Of a stretch of DNA of 25,339 nucleotides, positions 7,190-15,194 are shown in pieces; position 1 is the stretch's first letter; each line of letters starts with the position of its first letter. The position numbers and the translations under genes are program-made. The notes below the pieces were generated by a model, which made no database searches, was not told the origin of the DNA, and was given only the letters and a program-made list of their open reading frames with translations. This stretch comes from JBBRUG01 sp038247995 (GTDB lineage: Bacteria > Chloroflexota > Chloroflexia > Chloroflexales > Chloroflexaceae), in contig JBBRUG010000040.1 in the NCBI GenBank assembly GCA_038247995.1, positions 1-25,339 on the forward strand, in the 5' to 3' direction.

Positions 7190-9958
7190 CTACAGCAGAC
7201 CCAGTTCACGCGCGCGCGCGACGGCTTCGGTGCGCCGTTGCACCTGAAGTTTGCCGAATATCCGCAGCAGGTGCCCTTTCACTGTGCTCAAGGCAAGGGA
7301 AAGCTACACGCTGATCTGTTGGTTCGAGCGGCCCTGGGCAACCAGGTGCAGGATCTCCAGTTCGCGCCGGCTCAAGGGTTCAAGGAGCGGCTGCGTGTTG
7401 AGCGCCGCCGGCTTGCCCTGCGGGGGACTGACGGCATCAGCCGCCGCTTGGGTGCGGAAGGCCGCCCGCAACTTGCCGATGTAGTTCGGCAGCACTGTCT
7501 GCGCCGCCGCTGCGGCCAAGAGGCGCGCCATCGGCGGCCCTGCGTCCACAAAGATCCGGACGTAGCCCTCCGGCTCGGCCAAGGCCAGTGCGCGCTCGAG
7601 CGGTGCGAGCGCCAGTGGGAGGTTGTCCTGCGCTGCGTGCGCAAGCGATTGCAGTACCAGAATCTCGATCACGCTCCCCATTCTTCGGCCGGCTTCCGCC
7701 GCCGTTAGAAGGCGCGCCAGGAGTTCCAGCGCATCAAGCAGGGAGCGCTCGGCCCGAGCGTGCCGATACTCGGCGATCCGCAATCGGGCCAGAGTCATGT
7801 GGGCAAACTCGCGCAGATAGCTGAGATCGTCGCCTACCGAGAGCCCGTGCGCTTCCACCCAATCCCGTGCTCTGGCCAGCCGCCCCTGCTTAATATAAAT
7901 ACTTGCCTTTAATGCTGCGATGGGACGAAGATCCGGCACAGGGGTCCTGACATAGTGGTGATCGGCTTCATCGAGCAGGGCCAGCACGGCGTCCAGATCG
8001 CCCGTGGCTTCCTTCAGCCGCGCCTGCGCAAGCCTCCAGCGGTAGGCCCAATCGACGATCAGCGTCTGCTGCCCCAGTTCCGCGCTTTTATGCAGGTAGC
8101 GGGCGGCGGTTTCCTCGTCACCAAACTCATAATACAGCAGTGCCAGGCCCATATAGGTATGCGCGGTTACCGGCTGAACTTGCGTATCGTGCGCTTCCGC
8201 CAGTTGCAACGACTGCCGATGCACGCCGGCCGCCTCGCGGAGCCGGCCTTGGACGACCAGTAGTTCAACCAGGTAAAAGGCGCCGACAATGACAAAGGCG
8301 GTATTACCTACCCGCCGCATCAGTTCGATCCAATCGGCTATGGCACGCTGGGCTGCTTCCAGGTCCTCGTTCGCCCAATACGTGAACCCCAGGATCACGG
8401 TTGCCTGGGCGCGCATGAGTTGGTTCGCTTCAGGTGTGAGTTGGAGTGCCAATGCAGCATATTGCGCTGAACTGGCATAATCGCCCTGAGCCTGGGCGTG
8501 GTAGGCCCGGGCAAGCGCAATGGTCGCCGGCAGAGTCTGAAACTGCGCTTCGTCGAAAACGACCATCCGCTCTGATGGGGTTGCCGGTCGCCCGCTTGCG
8601 GTTTCTGGCGCATTCAGCCACCGTTCGGCATCCTGCAGTCGGGACTGACTAGCCTCCATCGCGCCGGTATCCAGTAACGCCCAGGCATATTGGGCACTAA
8701 GCACAGGCATGGAACGGATCAACTCGTCGGGCAGTTGCTTCACCCAGCGCAGCCAGGCGGCAGACTGGAAGCTGCTGTCCATGGCCGGCCACGCAAGTTC
8801 GGCCAGGCGCGCAACACGCGCGACATCGTTGGCGGCGGTCGCGTGGTGGAGCGCTTCAAGCTCCAGGCCGTGCACTTCGTACCAGACGCTGGCGCGCCTA
8901 TGGAGTTCAGCCACGTCGTGCTGCGCATCCCCCGGAGCCGCTGCGCTGTCCTGGTGCAGACGTTGCCGCAGCACTTCGGCGAAGAGATGGTGATAGCGGT
9001 ACCAGCGCCGCTCGTTATCCAGGGGCACGACGAAGAGGTTGGCGTGCTCAAGGTACTCCAGGGTCGCCGCTCCGGTAGCCGACGGATTATCCAGCACGGC
9101 ATCACAGAGCGGGCCACACAGGCGATTCAGGATCGCCGTGCGCAGCAAAAATGCCTGGACGCGCGCCGACTGTTGGCGCAGGACTTCTTCAACGAGATAG
9201 TCCATCACAAAACGATCGCTGCCGGTGAACGTCCTGATGAAGCCGGTGGGATCTTGCCGGCCCCGCAGTGAGATCGCGGCCAACTGCAGGCCAACAAGCC
9301 AGCCTTCCGTACGGGTTTCCAGGGCGGCGATTGCCTCTGCCGACAGATCGAGGCCCATGACCTGAGTGAGTAACCCGGCGGCTTCGGTGGGAGTGAAGCG
9401 CAGATCGGTGGCACGCAGTTCGGTCAAGTGGCCCCGGGCGCGTAACCGAGCCAGCGGAAACTGTGGATGCTCGCGGGTAACAATCATCAGGTGCAACTGG
9501 GGCGGCATGTGTTCGATCAGAAAGCTGACCGCCTGGTCAATCGGTTCGGCATCGACCATGTGGTAGTCGTCGAGAACAAGGACGAGGCGATCCTGGCCGG
9601 CGGCGATCTCATTGAGCAAGACGGTCAGCAGCGCCTCGGTTGGCGGCGGCTGCGGGGATTGGAGCGCCGCCAACACGCCCTCGCCCAGATGCGCCGCAAT
9701 CGACCGCAATGCCGCGACGAGGTACATCAGAAAGCGGGAGCGGTCGGCATCTCCTTCGTCGAGCGACAGCCAGGCAACCGGCCGGTCGCAGCCAGCGATC
9801 CACGCGCTGACCAGCGTGGTCTTGCCAAAGCCGGCCGGGGCCGAGATGAGGGTCAGTTTGCCGTTCAGCCCCTCGTTCAAGCGCTCGATCAGGTGCGGGC
9901 GGAGGACCAGCTTCGATCGCGGCGGCGGAATATACAGTTTGGTGGTAAGCAGCGGCAT
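7190..9958 (-). pseudogene. MalT-like LuxR-family ATPase regulator with a stop codon in its HTH domain
   Basis: From ATG 9958 (MPLLTTKLYIPPPR..), 884 residues are read before TAG at 7304-7306. An NTPase domain carries Walker A GFGKTT (about 43-48) and a Walker B-like LVLVLDDYH, followed by winged-helix and TPR-like helical repeats. The C-terminal LuxR HTH begins LSRRELEILHLVAQGRSNQQ and is cut at ISV-stop. The same frame continues past the TAG as LSLALSTVKGHLLRIFGKLQ to a normal stop at 7190-7192, so one nonsense codon separates ATPase and DNA-binding helix. Full length would be about 922 residues. Such proteins are signal-responsive transcription activators. The product probably cannot bind DNA. 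TACAAT lies 7 bases before the ATG, suggesting a leaderless mRNA. A longer upstream extension to 10228 is unlikely. Confidence 0.85.
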
Positions 9959-10008
9959 GGCGCTATTGTACAACTGGGCTACGTTCAACGCGAGATGGGG
10001 ATGATGGT

Positions 10009-10395
10009 ATGGTAGCCGTCGAAGGCGGCAAGCACGCGCCGCTGGGTCAGTTCGCCAACGAATTCCCCGATCGAATCGCCGACTCGTTGCTGTTTGTTGC
10101 TGCCGGTTATGCGATTGCGCTGCCGTTCCTCGGTTGGCTGGCCGCGCTGGCTGCGGCGCTGACGGCCTATATCCGCGTATTTGGCGGCGCGCTGGGCCTT
10201 CCGCTTCGCAGCGCCGATCTTTTTTCATCTGACGCGCTTTTTCTTTACCGGGTGAGCGAATCTGAAGCGGGCGTGGGGCATGCGGCCATACGGATCACGT
10301 TAAGCCCCACAATGGTTGTTGCAATGGGCACGGATCGCGTCCCAACACCAGATTTCCCGCATCCCCCCTGTAGCGTCAGGGGTACTCACGGTTGA
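10009..10395 (+). pseudogene. Internal fragment of a CDP-alcohol phosphatidyltransferase gene
   Basis: Residues encoded at about 10024-10206 read GGKHAPLGQFANEFPDRIAD, then two hydrophobic helices and YIRVFGGALGLP. This matches, from memory of the family, the middle of Chloroflexota CDP-alcohol phosphatidyltransferase-like membrane enzymes, which transfer a phosphatidyl group to an alcohol in phospholipid synthesis. The upstream part with the catalytic CDP-binding motif (DGx2ARx8Gx3Dx3D) is missing, and the frame after 10206 (RSADLFSSDALF..) no longer resembles the family. Both ends are therefore lost and the open frame that remains is probably not functional. It lies head-to-head with the MalT-like regulator. 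Confidence 0.6.
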
Positions 10396-10412
10396 CTCAC
10401 GGTTGACTCACG
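10384..10412 (+). repeat. Tandem 11-bp direct repeats upstream of the secreted protein gene
   Basis: ACTCACGGTTG occurs at 10384-10394 and 10395-10405 and begins a third time at 10406 (ACTCACG). The repeats contain TTGACT, a possible -35 box, and lie 65-90 bases before the start codon. The one-turn spacing would suit cooperative protein binding. Confidence 0.5.
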
Positions 10413-10475
10413 CATACCGAGTAGAGTGCTTCGGCAGTGTAGTAATGCATTCTTGTTTTAGTGAGAACCCACTCC

Positions 10476-11381
10476 ATGCCCATCAACATCGACCAACCCC
10501 CAGTTTGCCAGCCTACCTCCAGCGTTTCACAACGTCATTTCGGCCCCAACGCACCCAGGCGTTCCCACGTTTTGCTCAGTGTGCTGATGATTACATTCCT
10601 GCTTACGATCCCGTTCATGCATGTTCCTCAAGTGGCCTATTCCGCCACGACTGTGACGGTCTGTAGTGTGACAACGAGCCGAGGCAATCTGGCCCCCGGT
10701 GATGCCGGCTATACGCTCGACGGCGCATTTATGACCGCCGCCCGTGCGAAGTTGCTCGATCCGGCGAACTTCGGGCCGGCGGGGACGGTGCAACGCGAAA
10801 TCGAGCTTATTGACGGCTTTGGTACGGCGGATTCGATCACGGCTACCAGCCTGGAGCCATGCAGCATCTTCTTTATGGGGTCGTTTGCGAATAACGTGTT
10901 CACCGCAGCCGAACGCGATGCCTTGTACACCTGGTCGCTGCAACCGGGCAAGTTCGTCATTCTGACCGGCCAGGCTCCGATCGGCGTGGCGGTGGTGGAA
11001 CGCTGGGGCTATACGCTCGCCGTGGGCAACAATAACCCTACAACGCCAACCAGTACCGGCGCGACTCACCCGGCCTTTGACGGCCCGTTCGGCGTGGTCA
11101 CCACCGTCAATCAGGGCGGCACGGCCCAGGGCTATTTCAGCACCACAACGGGGAGTACTGTGCTTGCCGAAAACGCGGCGGGCAATCCCACTGTGTTGCT
11201 GGATGGCGCAACTGCGGATCTGATTATCGCCGATACGGACTACTTCACCAGCCTGGGGAGTATCTCGGCGGGGAGCGGGATCTCAACTTCCGCTGATCTT
11301 TTTTGGGCCAATCTCTTTGCTACTCCAACCAGTGCCGGTGATACAAGGGTTCGCCTGTATCTTCCGCTCATAACTCGCTAG
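10476..11381 (+). CDS. Secreted protein of unknown function with a Chloroflexota-type C-terminal YLPLITR tail
   Basis: 301 residues from ATG 10476; a GTG at 10461 in frame is an alternative start. A basic N-region with RR precedes a hydrophobic stretch (about 36-53, VLLSVLMITFLLTIPFMHV) and AYSA, a plausible signal-peptidase site. The exported part is Gly/Ala/Thr-rich with alternating strands and segments such as PGKFVILTGQAPIGVAVVERWGY that suggest an alpha/beta fold similar to glutamine-amidotransferase-like DUF4350 domains, but catalytic residues cannot be assigned. The protein ends in VRLYLPLITR. Many secreted Chloroflexota proteins end in a comparable short LPL motif, which may be a sorting signal (inference). 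A palindromic repeat array follows the stop codon. Confidence 0.7.
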   Translation: MPINIDQPPVCQPTSSVSQRHFGPNAPRRSHVLLSVLMITFLLTIPFMHVPQVAYSATTVTVCSVTTSRGNLAPGDAGYTLDGAFMTAARAKLLDPANFGPAGTVQREIELIDGFGTADSITATSLEPCSIFFMGSFANNVFTAAERDALYTWSLQPGKFVILTGQAPIGVAVVERWGYTLAVGNNNPTTPTSTGATHPAFDGPFGVVTTVNQGGTAQGYFSTTTGSTVLAENAAGNPTVLLDGATADLIIADTDYFTSLGSISAGSGISTSADLFWANLFATPTSAGDTRVRLYLPLITR

Positions 11382-11397
11382 TCGTAGTGCGCCTTAG

Positions 11398-11510
11398 CGC
11401 GGGCGGACACGTGGGTCCGCTCTGACAGCGTCCATCAGCTTGAGGCGGACCCGCGGGTCCGCCCTTACCGCGTCCAGCAGCTTCGCGGGCGGACACGTGG
11501 CTCCACCCTG
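11398..11510. repeat. Array of three palindromic repeat units
   Basis: Units beginning GGCGGAC start at 11402, 11444 and 11488 (spacing 42 and 44). Each has a palindromic core. The middle one, GGCGGACCCGCGGGTCCGCC (11444-11463), is a perfect 20-bp palindrome; the first is near-perfect and the third degenerate. Linkers share GCGTCCAKCAGCTT-like sequence. The array follows the secreted-protein stop and may end transcription, although no T-run is present. Confidence 0.75.
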
Positions 11511-11618
11511 CAGCCCGCTACGACAGGGTGATCCTGCGTCATTCCCTAGGCTGCAACAGCCGACCGCTAGCCATCGTCGTAATGGCATCAGTTTCAGTCT
11601 ATCGATACAGGACACGTG

Positions 11619-12178
11619 ATGGATCTTGCGTTCGACAAGAACTCTATCCTAACAATCACCCGACCACATCCCAATCTGCTGCGCTACTATTTGCTTACAG
11701 CGCTCCTCTGGGGGCCGCTGTTTCTGATTCCGCTCGTGATCGGCACGCTGCGCTATCGCACGCTGCGCTATCAGTTCAACGAAGAAGGCGTCACAATGCG
11801 TTGGGGTGGCTTCACGTACCACGAGGTCAGCCTGACCTGACCTACAACCGCATTCAGGATATTCACCTGCGCAGTAATCTCTTCGAGCGGTGGCTCGGGC
11901 TGGCGCGCATCGAGATTCAGACTGCTGGTGGCGGTGGACGCCCCGAAATGACGCTTGAAGGCTTACAAGCCTATGCAGACGTGCGGGACTTTCTCTATGC
12001 CTGTGCTCGGCGCGATGATCCGACGAGCTTCACCACACCACAACACGCACTTCCTGCGCACGGACAAACCACAGATAGCACCGATCTCGCTTCGACACTG
12101 CGCGAAGTAGCGGCCGAACTGCACCTGATCCGTCAATTGATTGAAGCTGAGCGGCATAAGCCCAAGGAACCGCGATGA
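11619..12178 (+). pseudogene. Bacterial PH-domain membrane protein gene (YdbS-like), frameshifted by a 5-bp duplication
   Basis: ATG 11619 follows ACAGGA. The first 73 residues contain a membrane segment (about 21-44, LRYYLLTALLWGPLFLIPLV) and the start of a bacterial PH (DUF304, PF03703-type) domain, ..EEGVTMRWGGFTYHEVSLT, then TGA 11838-11840. The next frame continues YNRIQDIHLRSNLFERWLGL and runs to 12178. The junction reads CCTGA CCTGA CCTAC; deleting one CCTGA restores a single frame of about 184 residues. The C-terminal part is helical and basic. PH-domain pairs of this type are membrane proteins of poorly known function, sometimes linked to envelope stress. The stop overlaps the next gene (ATGA), so the pair is one operon. 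Confidence 0.8.
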
Positions 12179-12951
12179 TGCAGCAGTTCGGCAAAAGGCT
12201 TGATGAGCTCCTGATCTTGCGGCCTGATCCGCCGAATACGGCAACCGGCCGTGTCTTCAGACCCACGCATCAGTCATTCCGCTACGAGCTTGTCGGCTGA
12301 GCGATTGGCCAAAGCCTCACCCTCTTTTTCCTCATCCTGTTCTTGTTCGGAACGCCTACTGTGGCGGCGTTTGCCTGGACGGGTTGGTCGTGGATCCTTG
12401 AATTCGCCTTGCAATGGGCCACCTGGTTTGATCGACTTCTGCTCACATTTGTACCGGATGTGCTTCATGGGCTTATCCCTGTACTTGGTGTGCTTGCCTT
12501 CGTAACCCAGATGCTGCTGACCCTCATTGGCGTGTGGGCGAAACAGCGCTATACCTGGCTGGTCGCCGGTGATGAGGGTCTGCGCCTCCATCGCGGGTGG
12601 TTCCGCACCCACGATGTGACGATGCGCTACGCCGTAGTGCAGCAGGTGCATCTGCGTCAGGGGCCGCTGCAACGCCTGTTCGGCATCGGCGATATTGAAA
12701 TCGGCAGTGCATCCAACAGCCGCGATGATGAAGACGAGGGGAGGCGCAAAACACGCCTCCAGAACATCACGCACCCAACCGAACTGCGCGACCTGGTGCG
12801 GAGTCGGGCTGAGGCAACCCACCGTGGGTCGGCTCCGCCGGCCACAGAAGCCACCTCTGCAGCCGCTGTTGAACTTTTGCAAGCGGCGCGTGGGTTACAC
12901 TTAGTGTTAGCCCAACAAGACGCTGCCGAACGCGACCCAGCAGTTGAATAG
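12175..12951 (+). pseudogene. Second bacterial PH-domain membrane protein gene (YdbS/YdbT-like) with an in-frame stop
   Basis: ATG 12175 overlaps the stop of the previous gene. Forty-one residues are read, ending ..HQSFRYELVG, then TGA at 12298-12300. The same frame continues directly as AIGQSLTLFFLILFLFGTPT, giving two membrane segments (about 43-65 and 100-125) and a PH-domain-like region QRYTWLVAGDEGLRLHRGWF..MRYAVVQQVHLRQGPLQRLFGI, to a stop at 12949-12951. Without the TGA the protein would have 258 residues. One base change (for example CGA or TGG to TGA) explains the loss. A shorter product from internal re-initiation is possible. Together with the frameshifted partner, the whole operon looks inactivated. 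Confidence 0.75.
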
Positions 12952-13057
12952 CGACTTCGTGAATGAGCCGTGGCTTGAACGTGCGGAGGCAGGTGGGTGA
13001 GCAGGCGGCGGCGGTAGCGCAGGATGCACAATCCTACGCCGATCGACGCTTGGCGGG

Positions 13058-13255
13058 CTACGCTTTCGGCCCGGTGGGCGCTGCCTGATCGGCCCGCGTG
13101 ATCGGAAGCGCGCCGGCAGACTGCGACCGACGCCCCAGGACGCCAAGGGGCAGGCAGGCACTCAGCATCTGGCGCCGCTGACGGTCATAGGGCATACGAA
13201 TGATCGTTTCGGCAATGATGCCCGCGAAATAGATCGCGGCAAAGCGCTGTTTCAT
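13058..13255 (-). pseudogene. Short N-terminal remnant, possibly of an isoprenylcysteine methyltransferase-like membrane protein
   Basis: 65-codon frame starting MKQRFAAIYFAGIIAETIIR and then MPYDRQRRQ, before dissolving into low-complexity sequence. The start resembles the first helix of membrane methyltransferase-like proteins of the isoprenylcysteine carboxyl methyltransferase family as I recall them, but no catalytic region follows on this strand. ATG 13255 lacks a clear ribosome site (TAGAGGCGAGCC precedes it). This is either a 5' gene fragment or a chance frame, so confidence is low. Confidence 0.35.
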
Positions 13256-13288
13256 GGCTCGCCTCTACCTTGGATGGTACGTTGCAAT

Positions 13289-13360
13289 GCGGCGAAGCTA
13301 CGCCGCAGCGTCCTATAACATCCACTGCGCCCCTTGTGGGCGTGCGGCGCGCCGCCCCAC
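13289..13360. repeat. Two GC-rich hairpins downstream of the MutS-like gene
   Basis: TGCGGCG and CGCCGCA (13289-13308) enclose 6 bases. A second hairpin uses GTGGG/CCCAC outside the 12-bp palindrome GCGGCGCGCCGC (13344-13355). They lie just beyond the stop of the minus-strand gene ending at 13404 and may terminate or stabilise its mRNA; no T-run is present. Confidence 0.4.
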
Positions 13361-13403
13361 GCCAAGCGGATGGCTCAAGCGTTATGCGCGCCGCTGTAAT
13401 ACG

Positions 13404-15038
13404 CTACCTGTGTCCGCTTCCGCGTTCGTGCAGCGTGCGTGCGATCTGGCTCAGTTGCAGCCCGTGGGCGACGGCGATATCCGTGGCATAGCTGCGGCCA
13501 TCGGGCACGCCCGGCGTGATCTTGTAGGTGCGTAGTGCTTCGCTCGCTGCGCTCCCCACGGCGCCCGCCACCAGGCAGGCGATCCGGCTTTCGCCCGCAA
13601 CCGCATCGTTCAGCGCCGCAGCTTCGTGGGCCAACTCGTGCAGATGGGTGACGAGCAGCGCCCGCGCGCCGAGGAGGCGTAGCCCACACAGCACGTCGCG
13701 GGCGATCATCAGCGCTTCACGCGGGCTGGTGCTGCCCAGCGGCTCGTTCAGGAGTACCAGGCTTTGGGCCGTCGCTTTGCGGAAGATCGCCGCCAGTTGA
13801 GCGGCCTCCTCATCGAGCCGGCCCATGCCGATCTGGGCTTGCTCGGCGGCGGGGAAGAGGGTGTAGATCGCATCGATGGGGCTGATCCGCGCCGCAACGG
13901 CCGGCACCGGCAACCCGGCCTGTGCCAATACCAGCGCCTGGCCGATCGCACGGGTGTAGGTTGTCTTGCCGCCACGATTGGGGCCGGTCAACACGAAGAT
14001 GCGGCCCCCCGCGTCGAAGCGGACATCGTTCGCAATCGCGGCCGGCGGCGCACCGGCCTGGGGCGACCGGCCGCGTAAGCGCAGCGCGAGATCGAGGTTA
14101 TACAGGCCGTCGGCTTCGACCAGGCGTGCATCCGCCGCGGCGATCTCAGGTCGACACAGGGCGTAACCCTCATGTTGCAGGGTACGGATAAGTTGTGCGG
14201 CGCCGAGATAAAAGGCGAGTTCGCTTTCCAGCGGAGCCAAAGCCGCGCCGCTGATTCGGGCATAACGGGTCAGCGCATTGGCGACTGGGCGCGTGACATC
14301 GGCCAGCAATTCGCTCAGGTCGAGGAAGAGCCGCCGGTCGGGGCCGAACGGCTGGCGCTCGCTGGCCTGGCGCAGCGGGGTTAGCCCGGCGCTTCGATCG
14401 CGCTCACCGCTGAGCAGTCGGCCGATCAGCGAGCGCGGCCCGCTGAAGCGTTCGCTGTTGACGCTGAGCAGGGTTGCGCTCTCGGGTTGCAGTTGCACGT
14501 CGAGATTAATGCCGAGGGTGACGCTGCCGGCCTGTGCGAGGCGCGCCCGCAGTTTGGGCAGTTCGGCGGCGAGGGCTTGGAACTCGGCGCTTGCGCTGGT
14601 GGCGGCAAGGTCGGCGCGCAGGGCACGCCAACCAGGAGCGCTCAGCGGCGGGGCAGCGGCATCCAGCGCTCCCAGCAAGCCGGACACCGCGCTGAGGTAC
14701 GTTTCCAGTTCGGCTACTCGCCCGGCCACCTGGAAGATCGCGGCCTCATCGGCCCAGTGGCTCGTGCCGGCGAACGCAGCCGTGGCGAGCGTCGGCAGCA
14801 GCGACTCAAGGGAAGCGGCCAGATCGGGGCGCGTAAGCAGGTCGGCGAGGATCGCCTGGCGGTAACCGATGATCTGCGGATCGGCGCAGAGCGTCGTCAG
14901 GGTGGCGCGCACAGCGCCGGCATAACGCGGGCTTAGCGCCAGGGCGCTCACAAGCGCATCCAGCGCCAGATCAGCGGCCCAACGGCCATCCGCAGCGCCC
15001 TGGCGACCGTCTCCCTCATGCCACAACAGACTGATCAT
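13404..15038 (-). CDS. MutS-family ATPase, MutS-like but shorter than mismatch-repair MutS
   Basis: 544 residues from ATG 15038. The C-terminal MutS ATPase domain (about 335-535) has Walker A GPNRGGKTT (352-360), a signature-like stretch GMGRLDEEAAQLAAIF (about 405-420), Walker B-like LVLLNEPLGST (427-437) and a switch His in LLVTHLHELAHEA. The N-terminal 330 residues are a helical core and lack the mismatch-recognition and connector domains of true MutS (usually over 800 residues). Nor is a MutS2 Smr nuclease domain present. The Walker B aspartate position reads Asn431, as I believe it does in some MutS-related proteins of unknown role. A DNA-structure or recombination function is possible but not shown. 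It appears intact. Confidence 0.8.
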   Translation of the reverse strand: MISLLWHEGDGRQGAADGRWAADLALDALVSALALSPRYAGAVRATLTTLCADPQIIGYRQAILADLLTRPDLAASLESLLPTLATAAFAGTSHWADEAAIFQVAGRVAELETYLSAVSGLLGALDAAAPPLSAPGWRALRADLAATSASAEFQALAAELPKLRARLAQAGSVTLGINLDVQLQPESATLLSVNSERFSGPRSLIGRLLSGERDRSAGLTPLRQASERQPFGPDRRLFLDLSELLADVTRPVANALTRYARISGAALAPLESELAFYLGAAQLIRTLQHEGYALCRPEIAAADARLVEADGLYNLDLALRLRGRSPQAGAPPAAIANDVRFDAGGRIFVLTGPNRGGKTTYTRAIGQALVLAQAGLPVPAVAARISPIDAIYTLFPAAEQAQIGMGRLDEEAAQLAAIFRKATAQSLVLLNEPLGSTSPREALMIARDVLCGLRLLGARALLVTHLHELAHEAAALNDAVAGESRIACLVAGAVGSAASEALRTYKITPGVPDGRSYATDIAVAHGLQLSQIARTLHERGSGHR

Positions 15039-15110
15039 GCACGTTCAACTAAGCTATTAGCACGCCGATCCGATCATCGGTGCAATGTATTGTTCATTGT
15101 ACGTTCCGGT

Positions 15111-15162
15111 GACGGAGGTGGCAAATTGGGGCGTAGCATGCTGCCTGCGTACCTCCTCCGTC
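15111..15162. other. Inverted repeat between the MutS-like gene and the second regulator gene
   Basis: GACGGAGG (15111-15118) and CCTCCGTC (15155-15162) are perfect 8-bp arms 36 bases apart. They lie between the start of the MutS-like gene and the stop of the second regulator gene (both minus strand), so they may be a terminator or operator. The rest of 15039-15194 shows no gene. Confidence 0.35.
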
Positions 15163-15194
15163 AATCAGCCAAGCGCAGAACCAGTTCGGCAGAT

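Noticed and set aside
7304..7306. TAG read as pyrrolysine
   Set aside because: The stop lies in a DNA-binding helix of a bacterial regulator, where pyrrolysine has no role. Nothing suggests a pyl system.
9959..10228. N-terminal extension of the MalT-like regulator to 10228
   Set aside because: The added residues are low-complexity Arg/Pro/Gln-rich. The family starts at MPLLTTKLYIPPPR, and the region overlaps the opposite-strand phosphatidyltransferase fragment.
11398..11510. Possible CRISPR array
   Set aside because: Only three units, with unequal repeats and similar rather than unique linkers. The cores are palindromic and no cas gene is present.
12298..12300. TGA as selenocysteine or TGA recoding in the PH-domain gene
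   Set aside because: No catalytic Cys/Sec position is expected here and no SECIS-like hairpin stands out. Other genes in the window use TGA as their normal stop.
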